A DNA stretch of 64,000 bases from CAZEHS01 sp964424355 (lineage in GTDB: Bacteria; Bacillota; Clostridia; Peptostreptococcales; Acidaminobacteraceae). Where the stretch lies: assembly GCA_964424355.1 (NCBI GenBank), contig CAYRIO010000007.1, positions 95,518 to 159,517 of the forward strand, read 5' to 3'. How positions within the stretch are numbered: the first letter of the stretch is position 1; each line of letters begins with the position of its first letter. Both the position numbers and the translations under genes were made by a program. The notes below the pieces were generated by a model. It did not search any database and had not been told where the DNA came from. It saw nothing but the letters and a program-made list of their open reading frames with translations. Positions 15,706 through 23,275 of the stretch are shown one piece after another.

Positions 15706-17031
15706 TTATTGAGCTGTCCGGATCATCACTTTGTGATCATCCGCAAAAGTCACCATGCCGGTGACGCCGGCGTGAACCGGAGCACCGATACCGTTTTCTG
15801 GCATGGCATAAATCAACTGACCTTTCATGACCAGGGATCCGGTCTCCACCTGCAGTCCACCGGGAGCACCGACATGCTGCCGTCCATGCAGGGTCACGGT
15901 TTCAGCCGGAGGAGCCTGCTCAGAGAACGCCGCCTCCGCTTCGAACCGGTTCAGATCCAGCCGGGCGACGAGGCGGGGCACCGGGAATCCCCTGAGGTCC
16001 CGATAAGGATGGGGTTCCGGGTTCTGGTCGGGATTGGGGAGCCTCACCCCCATGGCCCTGAGCTGTTTCTTCAGGGCGATATTCACCTTCCAAGGCTGCA
16101 GGCCGAAGAGACAGGCCTGCTCGCACAGGACACATTCGCAGCAGAGCAAGGCTTCGGTTGCCGATGAGTCCGGCCCGGCGGTGCCGTAGGCTGCCAGCCG
16201 CATCATGTGGGAGGGTCTCAGCTTATGCCCCTGCAGATACCGGGGACACACATCGGTGCAGAGATTGCACTGGCAGCAGAGATCCTTGGCCTCCTTCAGG
16301 CTCCGCTCCGTGGATTTAAGCTTGGAGAGGATCACCGGATGGTCCGCCGGGAGGACGATGTATCCCTTGGAGGTCTTGGTGACCCAGGCTGTTTCCGGGT
16401 CGCAGAGCCGTCCCATCATGGGACCGCCGTCCACCACGGCATAGTTTGCCAGTGTGACGCCTCCGGCCATGGTCAGCAGAGTCTTCAGGGAGGTTCCCAA
16501 AGGTACCTGGAAGGTGGCGGGGGTTTTCACCGCTCCGGTGATTGTTACGAACTTATCAATCACCGGTTGGTCCGACAGGGCCTTCAGGATATTCAGGGCT
16601 GTCTCCACGTTGATGACCACCGCCCCTACGTGGATGGGGAGCCCCGCTTCTGGAACCGTTTTCCCGGTCACTTCACGGACGATGTACTGCTCATCTCCGG
16701 CGGGGTAGACGTTTTTCAGGCGCTTTAGGGAGATTTCCGGGAACTGCTTCACGAAGGGTTCCAGGGCATCGATGGCATCGTGGTACTTGGCCTTCAGGGC
16801 AATGACCCCCGCCACGGCACCGGTGGCTTCACAGGCCAGTCTCAGCCCTGCCACCAGCTCCTCAGGAAAACGGGTCATCAGCTGCTGGTCTACCCGCAGC
16901 AGGGGTTCACATTCTGCGCCGTTGATGATGACCACCTGAGCCTGACAGTCCAGCTTGACGTAGGTGGGGAAACCGGCGCCCCCGGCGCCGACCACCCCCG
17001 CTTCTTTGATTTTCTGTACGATCTCATGCAT
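15706..17031 (-). CDS. pduS: Cobalamin reductase PduS
   Basis: A 441-residue RnfC-like flavoprotein that reduces cob(III)alamin towards cob(I)alamin for PduO inside the microcompartment. The N-terminal half has GGAGFPTYVKL, typical of the RnfC/Nqo1 FMN-NADH domain. Two 4Fe-4S motifs follow: CCQCNLCTDVCP (about residue 250) and CCECVLCEQAC (about 295). The C-terminal part is a biotinyl/SLBB-like domain. Length matches Salmonella PduS (about 451). It sits between pduP and pduT. Confidence 0.94.
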   Translation of the reverse strand: MHEIVQKIKEAGVVGAGGAGFPTYVKLDCQAQVVIINGAECEPLLRVDQQLMTRFPEELVAGLRLACEATGAVAGVIALKAKYHDAIDALEPFVKQFPEISLKRLKNVYPAGDEQYIVREVTGKTVPEAGLPIHVGAVVINVETALNILKALSDQPVIDKFVTITGAVKTPATFQVPLGTSLKTLLTMAGGVTLANYAVVDGGPMMGRLCDPETAWVTKTSKGYIVLPADHPVILSKLKSTERSLKEAKDLCCQCNLCTDVCPRYLQGHKLRPSHMMRLAAYGTAGPDSSATEALLCCECVLCEQACLFGLQPWKVNIALKKQLRAMGVRLPNPDQNPEPHPYRDLRGFPVPRLVARLDLNRFEAEAAFSEQAPPAETVTLHGRQHVGAPGGLQVETGSLVMKGQLIYAMPENGIGAPVHAGVTGMVTFADDHKVMIRTAQ

Positions 17032-17048
17032 CGATTTTCACCGTTCCC

Positions 17049-18464
17049 TTATTTCAACATGAACCCACCGGCTAAAACACACCGCCTGATCCGCGTGAAG
17101 CTTTTTGCCGAGGTCAGCCCTTCACCGGTAGGACCGGCAATGGTGAATGTGGTGTACCCTTCCCCGCCCACGCCGATTCCGGCATAGGAGGGGGCATTCT
17201 TGACAAAGATCGTGGTTTCCGCCAGCCTGGCAAATTTAGAGAGGACATCCACATCCTTGGAGTGAACCATGGCGGTGTGCCTGTTTCCATGTTCGCACTT
17301 ACAGGCCAGCCGGATCCCGGCTTCCACATCGGGAACCCGGACAATAGGCAGGATGGGCATCATCAGTTCTTCCTGCACAAAGGGGTGATCCGCCGGGGTT
17401 TCCAGGATGATCAGGGGGGTTGTTTCCGGGGCGCTGATCCCGATCCGTTTCAGGATCAGATGGGCATCCTTGCCGATCCAGGATCGGCTGGGACCGCCTT
17501 TGTCAGTGAGCACCGCCTGTTCAAGCCGCTTGATATCCTCCGGATCCTTCAGCAGCCAGGCACCTGCCTTTTTCATGCTGAAGATCAGGTAATCCGCCAC
17601 ATCTTCCACCACGATGCATTCCTTTTCGGCGATGCAGGGAAGATTGTTATCAAAGCTGGCTCCGGCCACGATATCCGCACCGGCCTTTTCAATGTCCGCC
17701 GTCTTGTCCACCAGGACCGGGGGATTCCCCGCTCCGGCGCCGATGGCCTTCTTCCCGGAGGAAAGGACTGTGTCCACCACCGCCGGACCCCCGGTAGCCA
17801 CCAGCATCCGCACCTTGGGGTGCTTCATCATGATGCCGGCCTGCTCCATGTTGGGCTCTGCCACGGTGACCACCAGATTTCGGGGGCCTCCGGCCAGGAT
17901 AACGGCTTCATTGATCAGCCGAACGGTGAGGGCGGATATTTTCTTGGCCCCGGGATGAGGGCTGAAAACCACGCTGTTTCCGGCGGCAATCATGCCGATG
18001 CTGTTGCAGATCACCGTTTCCGATGGATTGGTGGAGGGGGTGATGGCCCCGATGACGCCGAAGGGGGAGTATTCCACCAGGGTCAGACCGTCGTCTCCTG
18101 TGTAGCTTTGAGACTGAAGGTCTTCAACCCCCGGGGTCTTATCGATGACCAGCCGGTGCTTCAGGATCTTGTGATCCACCCGGCCCATGCCGGTATCCTC
18201 GACCCCCAGCCGCGCCATTTCTTCGATATGGGGCGTCAGGTGCTCCCGGATCCTATCGATGATCCGACGGCGATCCTTCAGGGCGAAGCAGGTGAAAAGT
18301 TCTTTTTGAGCGATAGCAGCCGCCTCAATCGCCTCGTTCATATCCTTGAAGATCCCGCAGCCCAGCCCCTGTTCCGTGGGGGTTCCCGGGGATTTCATCT
18401 TTTCCTGTACCTTTTGAGCAATCAGGGTTGTCAGAGTGTTCAGTGTTTTCTCATCAACCTGCAT
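17049..18464 (-). CDS. pduP: CoA-acylating propionaldehyde dehydrogenase PduP
   Basis: A 471-residue aldehyde dehydrogenase that converts propionaldehyde and CoA to propionyl-CoA in the lumen. The catalytic Cys is in FDNNLPCIAEKEC near residue 272, and the NAD-binding loop is visible in GAITPSTNPSET. The N-terminal segment VDEKTLNTLTTLIAQKVQEK is an amphipathic helix of the encapsulation-peptide type. The ATG at 18464 is preferred over the GTG at 18473 because AAGGAGG is well spaced. It overlaps pduO by 11 bases. Confidence 0.95.
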   Translation of the reverse strand: MQVDEKTLNTLTTLIAQKVQEKMKSPGTPTEQGLGCGIFKDMNEAIEAAAIAQKELFTCFALKDRRRIIDRIREHLTPHIEEMARLGVEDTGMGRVDHKILKHRLVIDKTPGVEDLQSQSYTGDDGLTLVEYSPFGVIGAITPSTNPSETVICNSIGMIAAGNSVVFSPHPGAKKISALTVRLINEAVILAGGPRNLVVTVAEPNMEQAGIMMKHPKVRMLVATGGPAVVDTVLSSGKKAIGAGAGNPPVLVDKTADIEKAGADIVAGASFDNNLPCIAEKECIVVEDVADYLIFSMKKAGAWLLKDPEDIKRLEQAVLTDKGGPSRSWIGKDAHLILKRIGISAPETTPLIILETPADHPFVQEELMMPILPIVRVPDVEAGIRLACKCEHGNRHTAMVHSKDVDVLSKFARLAETTIFVKNAPSYAGIGVGGEGYTTFTIAGPTGEGLTSAKSFTRIRRCVLAGGFMLK

Positions 18465-19416
18465 TCTGTCCACCCTCCTTATCCACTATTTTTTTTATCA
18501 GTTCGGCCAAGGCGATATCTTCCGGAACGGTGCCGCCGCTGGCACCGATGGCGCCGCGAACCTTTCCGCTACTGTCCAAAGGAATGCCGCCGCCGAAGGT
18601 GACAATCCGCCCTTGGGAAGCATTCCCGATGCCGAAAAGGGCTTCTCCCGGCTGGGCCAGCCGGCCCAGGGCCTCTGTTGACAGCCGAACCACAGCGGCA
18701 GTATAGGCCTTATCCATGGCCATCTCCGTGCTGATGGGCAGGGTGTCCGGATGCCTGAAGAAAAACTCCAAACCGCCTTTTTCATCCACCAGGGCCACCG
18801 CAAATCCCTTGCCTTTCTCCCGGCTGTAGGCCAGAACGGCGTCCTGAATTTCCTGAACCCCGATGCCTGTGGGATTCTCAGCGGATTTTACCAGCCCGTT
18901 GAGCTTTCCGGTAATCTGATCCCAGTTGGACTGAAAACGGGCCAGAACATACAGCAGGTCGGACACTCGGTTCACCAGCACCATCAGGTGGGGACTCACC
19001 GGTTCCTCGGCCGCCAAAGCTACGATTTCCCGCTCCGCACGACGGGTGACGGTCCGGGCCATGTGGAGGCGGCTGCTGCTCTCGCTCTCACCGGACTTTA
19101 CGAAGCTGAACCCTCCCAGGAATCGGGTGTACTCATCAATGGCCATCTCCAGCTCGGATATATGGGCCGCAGTGATTCGGACCTTTGAATGGGCTGCGGC
19201 TGTTGCCAGTTCTGAGCCGGCATCGAAGAGCAGGCTCTGGATCCGGGTCAGCAGTTTTTTCACGGCGGTGTCCTGAACCGGCACTGAGGCCCAGCCCAGG
19301 GTCATTTCAAGTTCATCCACGGCGCCGTAGGCCCGAACCCGCAGGGAGGATTTTGAGACCCGGGTGTTTCCCAGGAGAGAGGTGATACCCATATCTCCGG
19401 TTTTTGTGTAGATCAT
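18454..19416 (-). CDS. pduO: Cob(I)alamin adenosyltransferase PduO with C-terminal GlcG/HbpS-like domain
   Basis: A 320-residue two-domain protein. Residues 1-185 are a PduO-type adenosyltransferase (YTKTGDMGITSLLG at the N-terminus; SRLHMARTVTRRAERE as the ATP/cobalamin-binding helix), making adenosylcobalamin for the diol dehydratase. Residues about 190-320 are a DUF336 (GlcG/HbpS-like) domain, known to bind haem or corrinoid in related PduO proteins. The architecture and length match Salmonella PduO. It is coupled to pduN (3-base gap) and pduP (overlap). Confidence 0.95.
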   Translation of the reverse strand: MIYTKTGDMGITSLLGNTRVSKSSLRVRAYGAVDELEMTLGWASVPVQDTAVKKLLTRIQSLLFDAGSELATAAAHSKVRITAAHISELEMAIDEYTRFLGGFSFVKSGESESSSRLHMARTVTRRAEREIVALAAEEPVSPHLMVLVNRVSDLLYVLARFQSNWDQITGKLNGLVKSAENPTGIGVQEIQDAVLAYSREKGKGFAVALVDEKGGLEFFFRHPDTLPISTEMAMDKAYTAAVVRLSTEALGRLAQPGEALFGIGNASQGRIVTFGGGIPLDSSGKVRGAIGASGGTVPEDIALAELIKKIVDKEGGQNAG

Positions 19417-19419
19417 GGC

Positions 19420-19677
19420 CTATTCCCCCTCGATCTCCACCGTATCGACGATGGCAACAACCGCTGCATCGGTTACGATTTCTGCATTTCCAGCCCGCCG
19501 GGCGGAGCTGCCCTTCACCACCAGCACCCGGTCGCCGATGCCGGCCCCGATGCAGTCGATGGCTACTTCAGGATGGCCCCATTCCCCATCAGGCTTGATG
19601 ATCAGCAGCTTGGAACCCACCAGGGATTCCTGCTTCTGTGTGGCAACAACGGTTCCTATGACTTTTCCAAGTATCAT
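19420..19677 (-). CDS. pduN: Pentameric vertex shell protein PduN
   Basis: An 85-residue EutN/CcmL-type protein that caps the vertices of the shell. The start MILGKVIGTVVATQK and the segments DCIGAGIGDRVLVVKGSSAR are typical of this fold. A well-placed AGGTGAGGA site precedes the ATG. It lies 4 bases after the pduM-like gene and 3 bases before pduO. Confidence 0.94.
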   Translation of the reverse strand: MILGKVIGTVVATQKQESLVGSKLLIIKPDGEWGHPEVAIDCIGAGIGDRVLVVKGSSARRAGNAEIVTDAAVVAIVDTVEIEGE

Positions 19678-19681
19678 GTCC

Positions 19682-20398
19682 TCACCTGTCCCCTATGAGT
19701 CGAATCCCGCGCCGGGACAGTTCATCCCGGGCTGCGGCGGTGACCACGGTCCCTTTCTGGATTTTCAGCGTCTGCACCTCCGGACCCAGCAATCGGACAC
19801 CGGACCCATGGAGGACACTTTCAGTCCAGACCGAGTACCCCTGGCTGGTGCCAGCCCCCAGAACCCAGCTTCCGCTGGCTTCTTCCGGCACCCAGCACAT
19901 GCCCCAGGCTGTCAGTATGCCGCTCAGCTCTTGGGTCTGATGATTCAGGTCTGCCGATCCCCCTGTCCTGTTCCTGATTTGGGGCGGCAGCCAGGACTGA
20001 TCAGGGGAACCGACGGGAATTCCGGACATCAGGGCTTCAAGAATCATGGCTTCCTCCCGGTTCCCGGGGCTGAGGGTCCTGAGTCTTGAGAGCACGTTCA
20101 GGGGCATGGCAGGGACCCATATTTTCTGATACCCTGACCAATCCAAGGCTTCTGTCTTTTCAATGATTCTCCCTGAAGCAGGCTGAAACGCCGGACAGCC
20201 GGGGGCCAAAACCATATCTGTTTGCCAGCCGAAGGCTGCAAGGCACTGCGTGAGCCGAACCAGGGGCTCCTGGCCCCAGGGAAGCTCCGGCACGATGATC
20301 AGCAGGGAGCCGGCACACAGCCGCTTATACAGCGCGACGATGATTCGTTTCAGAAGTTCCTGATCCAACCCCTTCACCCCCGATCGCACAATCCGCAA
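19682..20398 (-). CDS. pduM: Long PduM-like / flavoprotein-like microcompartment protein
   Basis: Up to 238 residues, against about 163 for Salmonella PduM. The ends are PduM-like: an N-terminal LDQELLKRIIVALYKRL helix and a C-terminal KGTVVTAAARDELSRRGIRLI. The middle (AMPLNVLSRLR...EEAMILEALMSGIPVG) resembles flavoproteins of other microcompartment loci. PduM is needed for assembly in Salmonella, with unknown mechanism. The frame opens with TTG at 20398 and overlaps eutJ by up to 74 bases; later GTG or TTG starts are possible, so the N-terminus is uncertain. Confidence 0.6.
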   Translation of the reverse strand: MRIVRSGVKGLDQELLKRIIVALYKRLCAGSLLIIVPELPWGQEPLVRLTQCLAAFGWQTDMVLAPGCPAFQPASGRIIEKTEALDWSGYQKIWVPAMPLNVLSRLRTLSPGNREEAMILEALMSGIPVGSPDQSWLPPQIRNRTGGSADLNHQTQELSGILTAWGMCWVPEEASGSWVLGAGTSQGYSVWTESVLHGSGVRLLGPEVQTLKIQKGTVVTAAARDELSRRGIRLIGDR

Positions 20399-21224
20399 TA
20401 CCCAGGGGCGTTACCAGAAGTGCTACCGGCGCCTGGATGACAGGCACCCCCAGATAGGCTTGGAAAACCTCTTCAAAGTGGGCCACCAGGGAAGCGCCGC
20501 CCACCACATAGACGGCGGGGACATCATAGCCGGCGATGGCCCGCTTAACAATCTCCGCCATCCGCTCAATGACAGGGCGTACCATTTGGTACACCCGCTG
20601 GGCGTTCTCGGGGTCCTTCTTGTAGGTCTCTGCTTCCGGAATGGAGCACCGGTTGTTCCCGGCGATGACCAGGGACATATGAGTGCCGCCGGTGGGCTCG
20701 TCCACCACATGGATGGGCTTGCCTCCCCGGAGGATGGTGATGCCGGTGGTGCCGCCCCCCACATCCACCACAGCTCCCTCAGTGATGCCCAGGGAGGTGG
20801 CTGCAGCTGTGGGCTCGTCCATAACGGAGCGGACCGTGAAGCCGGCGCTTTCCACCACGTTGCAGATGACCTTCGTGTTGCCGGTCATGATTCCCGGCGG
20901 AATGGCCGTGCCGGCGATCTTCAGCTGTCGGCCCAGCCGGGCTTCCAGCTCTGCCTTCAGGCGGTTCACGATATCCACCGCCCGGATATAATCCACAACG
21001 ATGCCGTCCCGGACCACATCCGCCGATGCCATGGCCCCGGTGACGATGGTGCCGGAACCGTCCACCACTGTCAGGACGATGTTGGCGGTGCCAAGGTCCA
21101 CCCCGGTGATCAGCTCCGCCTTGGGATCCACCAGAGCGACCCCTCCGCTTTCGATGAGGCGCTCCAGGGTTTCCAGCCGGGAGATGTGTCTTTGATCGAT
21201 ATTTCCGGCTTTTTTTGTACTCAT
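20325..21224 (-). CDS. eutJ: EutJ-like Hsp70/actin-fold protein
   Basis: A 299-residue actin/Hsp70-fold ATPase. The nucleotide motifs are GVDLGTANIVLTV (phosphate 1), VVDVGGGTTGITIL (phosphate 2) and VYVVGGASLVAHF (adenosine). This matches EutJ of ethanolamine loci, thought to be a chaperone, and related proteins in Firmicutes pdu loci. It has no substrate-binding domain. The ATG at 21224 is preferred to one at 21245 because GGAG lies 8 bases before it. A gap with inverted repeats separates it from pduL upstream; its end overlaps the pduM-like gene. Confidence 0.88.
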   Translation of the reverse strand: MSTKKAGNIDQRHISRLETLERLIESGGVALVDPKAELITGVDLGTANIVLTVVDGSGTIVTGAMASADVVRDGIVVDYIRAVDIVNRLKAELEARLGRQLKIAGTAIPPGIMTGNTKVICNVVESAGFTVRSVMDEPTAAATSLGITEGAVVDVGGGTTGITILRGGKPIHVVDEPTGGTHMSLVIAGNNRCSIPEAETYKKDPENAQRVYQMVRPVIERMAEIVKRAIAGYDVPAVYVVGGASLVAHFEEVFQAYLGVPVIQAPVALLVTPLGIADCAIGGEGVGSGTSETNHRRAV

Positions 21225-21288
21225 ATTGCACGCTCCGTTTTGCATTGTTCATTTCTGAGTAGCTTATCCCGACTGAATCGACGTAAGT

Positions 21289-21405
21289 CTGTCATTGCGA
21301 GAAGCGAAGCGACGCGGCAATCTCTCCCTTAGGCCTTTGCTTCTCACTGATATTGATAGAAAACAAAAGACAAGGGAGAGATTGCCGCACTGCGTTCGCA
21401 ATGAC
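21289..21405. repeat. Inverted pair of intergenic palindromic repeats inside the pdu operon
   Basis: Copy A (21289-21330) and copy B (21371-21405) face each other. Both contain GTCATTGCGA and GCGGCAATCTCTCCCTT on opposite strands, so the transcript can fold into a long stem of at least 27 matched bases with a loop of about 40. Related sequence lies at 5667-5699. It interrupts an otherwise tightly packed operon, between pduL and eutJ. No transposase is present. Confidence 0.8.
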
Positions 21406-21423
21406 AAGCTTCGAAATGCGACT

Positions 21424-22074
21424 TCATGTAACCAAAATATCTTCAACACCGATACTATCCCGGGTCACCATCAACGCGTTCACCTCATCCGTATCCAGGT
21501 GCAGCTCCGGGAGGAACTGATCGGAGACCCGGACGACGATGCCGCCGAGAATCGCTTCCCGGGGACCGTCGAATTTCACGGAGACCCGCTGCTTATCCTG
21601 CACCCCCAGGCACTGGGCCAGGTCCGGGGTCATATGCATGTGCCGCATGGCCACGATGACCCCTTCCTTCAGGACTACACTGCCGCAGGGACCTACCAGG
21701 GTGATGCCGGGGGTTCCGGCTACGCTGCCGGATTCCCGGAGGACCGCCGGAATGCCGACGCTCCGACAATCCGTGGCCGACAATTCCAGCTGGGTGCTGG
21801 TCCGGCAGGGTCCCAGGATTCGGACCCCGCACAGGGAGCCCTTAGGCCCCGCGGCCAGAACAGTACGGCTTGAAGCGTACTGCCCCGGCTGTCTCAGAGG
21901 CTTCCAGACATCCAGCTCTGCGCTGTCCCCAAACAGGGTCTTCAAATCCGCTTCGCTCACATGGAGATGGCGGTTGGAAACCCCCAGAGGAATCCGTTCT
22001 TCCTTAGCAGGTGCCTGCAACCGATCCAATACGGCGGAGGCGATCCGACTGATCATTTGATCCATGGCAGTCAT
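21424..22074 (-). CDS. pduL: Phosphate propanoyltransferase PduL
   Basis: A 216-residue phosphotransacylase that converts propionyl-CoA to propionyl phosphate and frees CoA in the lumen. The metal-binding His motifs are seen in GVSNRHLHVSE, AMRHMHMTPD and LPELHLDTDEVNA, as in crystallised PduL. The N-terminal MDQMISRIASAVLDRL helix is an encapsulation-peptide candidate. The ATG at 22074 is preferred (AGGTGG 5 bases upstream); the frame also opens with GTG at 22083. No propionate kinase gene (pduW) accompanies it here. Confidence 0.94.
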   Translation of the reverse strand: MTAMDQMISRIASAVLDRLQAPAKEERIPLGVSNRHLHVSEADLKTLFGDSAELDVWKPLRQPGQYASSRTVLAAGPKGSLCGVRILGPCRTSTQLELSATDCRSVGIPAVLRESGSVAGTPGITLVGPCGSVVLKEGVIVAMRHMHMTPDLAQCLGVQDKQRVSVKFDGPREAILGGIVVRVSDQFLPELHLDTDEVNALMVTRDSIGVEDILVT

Positions 22075-22083
22075 GCTGTCCAC

Positions 22084-22362
22084 CTACTTGGACAACTTGG
22101 GCAGCAAATTCTCTACATCTGCGTGGGGGCGTGGGATCACATGGGTGGAGGCTACCTTGCCTACCCGTTCCGCTGCGGCGGTACCGGCATCCACAGCGGC
22201 CTTCACGGCGCCGACATCCCCCCGTACCATAACAGTTGTCAGACCTGAACCGATCTTCTCATAGCCGATCAGCTCTACATTGGCAGCCTTGGTCATGGCA
22301 TCGGCGGCTTCGATGGCGCCGACCAGACCGATGGTCTCGATCATTCCTAATGCGTTACTCAT
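22084..22362 (-). CDS. pduJ: Hexameric shell protein PduJ/PduA type
   Basis: A 92-residue single-BMC-domain shell protein (ALGMIETIGLVGAIEAADAMTK start; VRGDVGAVKAAVDAG core). It is a close paralogue of the protein at 28760-29041, differing mainly at both ends. Naming it PduJ rather than PduA follows gene order between pduK and pduL. Hexamers of this type form most shell facets and the small-molecule pores. Confidence 0.9.
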   Translation of the reverse strand: MSNALGMIETIGLVGAIEAADAMTKAANVELIGYEKIGSGLTTVMVRGDVGAVKAAVDAGTAAAERVGKVASTHVIPRPHADVENLLPKLSK

Positions 22363-22374
22363 AAAGTCACCTCG

Positions 22375-22932
22375 TTATCGTTTGTAAGTGATGCACTTTG
22401 TCCGGGGCTCACCCTTCAGGCGGCCGCAGGCAGGGTTATGACAGATATTGCAGGTGGTGTCTGATGATTCTTCTGACCCATCGGCGCTGATGGGTACCAC
22501 GTCCTGGAGCACGTCATTGGGCTCCGGGGCGGCTTCCTCAAGGGTTTCTCCTTCAGAGTCATCTGCAGGTACCGAATCCGTTTCGGGGTCTCCATCCTGT
22601 GTTTCGGATGCTTCAATCGGCGCCTCAGCTACCGGTTCCATAATCCGTCCTACTGTTTCCAAGCTGTTCACCATGGATCCCAAAGCCTCCGAGGGCCGAG
22701 GGATCACCTTGCTGCTGTATACGCCCCGAACCTTCATGGCTGCAGCGGTGGCGGCAGTCACAGCGGCGTTGACGGCGCCCACATCACCGGAAATCTTCAC
22801 GGTGACGTAACCGCCCCCTTTGGTGAGTTCATAACCGATCAAATTCACATTGGCTGCTTTCAGACAGGTATCCGCCGCCTCTATGGCAGCGGCCAGCCCC
22901 ACGGCTTCAATCAAGCCCAGTGCTTCTTTCAT
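22375..22932 (-). CDS. pduK: Shell protein PduK with acidic linker and Cys-rich tail
   Basis: A 185-residue protein: an N-terminal BMC domain (about residues 1-90), an acidic low-complexity linker (about 100-155, rich in Glu, Asp and Ser) and a C-terminal motif C-x2-C-x4-C-x10-C (CNICHNPACGRLKGEPRTKC) likely to bind iron-sulphur or zinc. PduK of Salmonella has the same plan but is about 160 residues. The linker is longer here. It starts 26 bases inside pduH with its own AGGAG site. Confidence 0.92.
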   Translation of the reverse strand: MKEALGLIEAVGLAAAIEAADTCLKAANVNLIGYELTKGGGYVTVKISGDVGAVNAAVTAATAAAMKVRGVYSSKVIPRPSEALGSMVNSLETVGRIMEPVAEAPIEASETQDGDPETDSVPADDSEGETLEEAAPEPNDVLQDVVPISADGSEESSDTTCNICHNPACGRLKGEPRTKCITYKR

Positions 22933-23275
22933 GGGGGTCTCCTTTCAGGGTCATGGGTATTCCTTTTACCAGCCGGGCGGAGTTGGTACCGATATTCCTC
23001 AGATCGGAATGATGGCGGCCCAGCCTCAGCACGGGATGATCCTGGTCGATTTTGGCATGATGCAGGCTGCATCCCCCCTCTGCCGACAGGCCGATCCCCA
23101 CATCCAGTCGGGAATCCAGAGCGGCCCGGTGACCCAGACTGTTGGCGTTAGTTTCCGGAAAAGCAGACACCCGGTAAGGAATGCCTTCCTCTTCAATGCC
23201 CAGGAGAATATCCCGAATCACCGCCTCTGAGAGGCCTTCCTGAACATACACCAGTATGGCTACCTGTTCATCCAT
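22907..23275 (-). CDS. pduH: Diol dehydratase reactivase small subunit PduH
   Basis: A 122-residue protein (MDEQVAILVYVQEGL start) with the reactivase beta-subunit pattern, including GIGLSAEGGCSLHHAKI and HPVLRLGRHHSDLRNIGTNSARLVKG. With PduG it swaps damaged cobalamin out of the dehydratase. The long frame extends upstream to 23389, but those 38 residues lie inside pduG and look non-native, so the ATG at 23275 is chosen. It overlaps pduG by 8 bases. Confidence 0.93.
   Translation of the reverse strand: MDEQVAILVYVQEGLSEAVIRDILLGIEEEGIPYRVSAFPETNANSLGHRAALDSRLDVGIGLSAEGGCSLHHAKIDQDHPVLRLGRHHSDLRNIGTNSARLVKGIPMTLKGDPHERSTGLD

Noticed and set aside
17262..18602. A 446-codon open frame opposite pduP and pduO
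   Set aside because: Antisense shadow of pduP; composition is unlike a natural protein.
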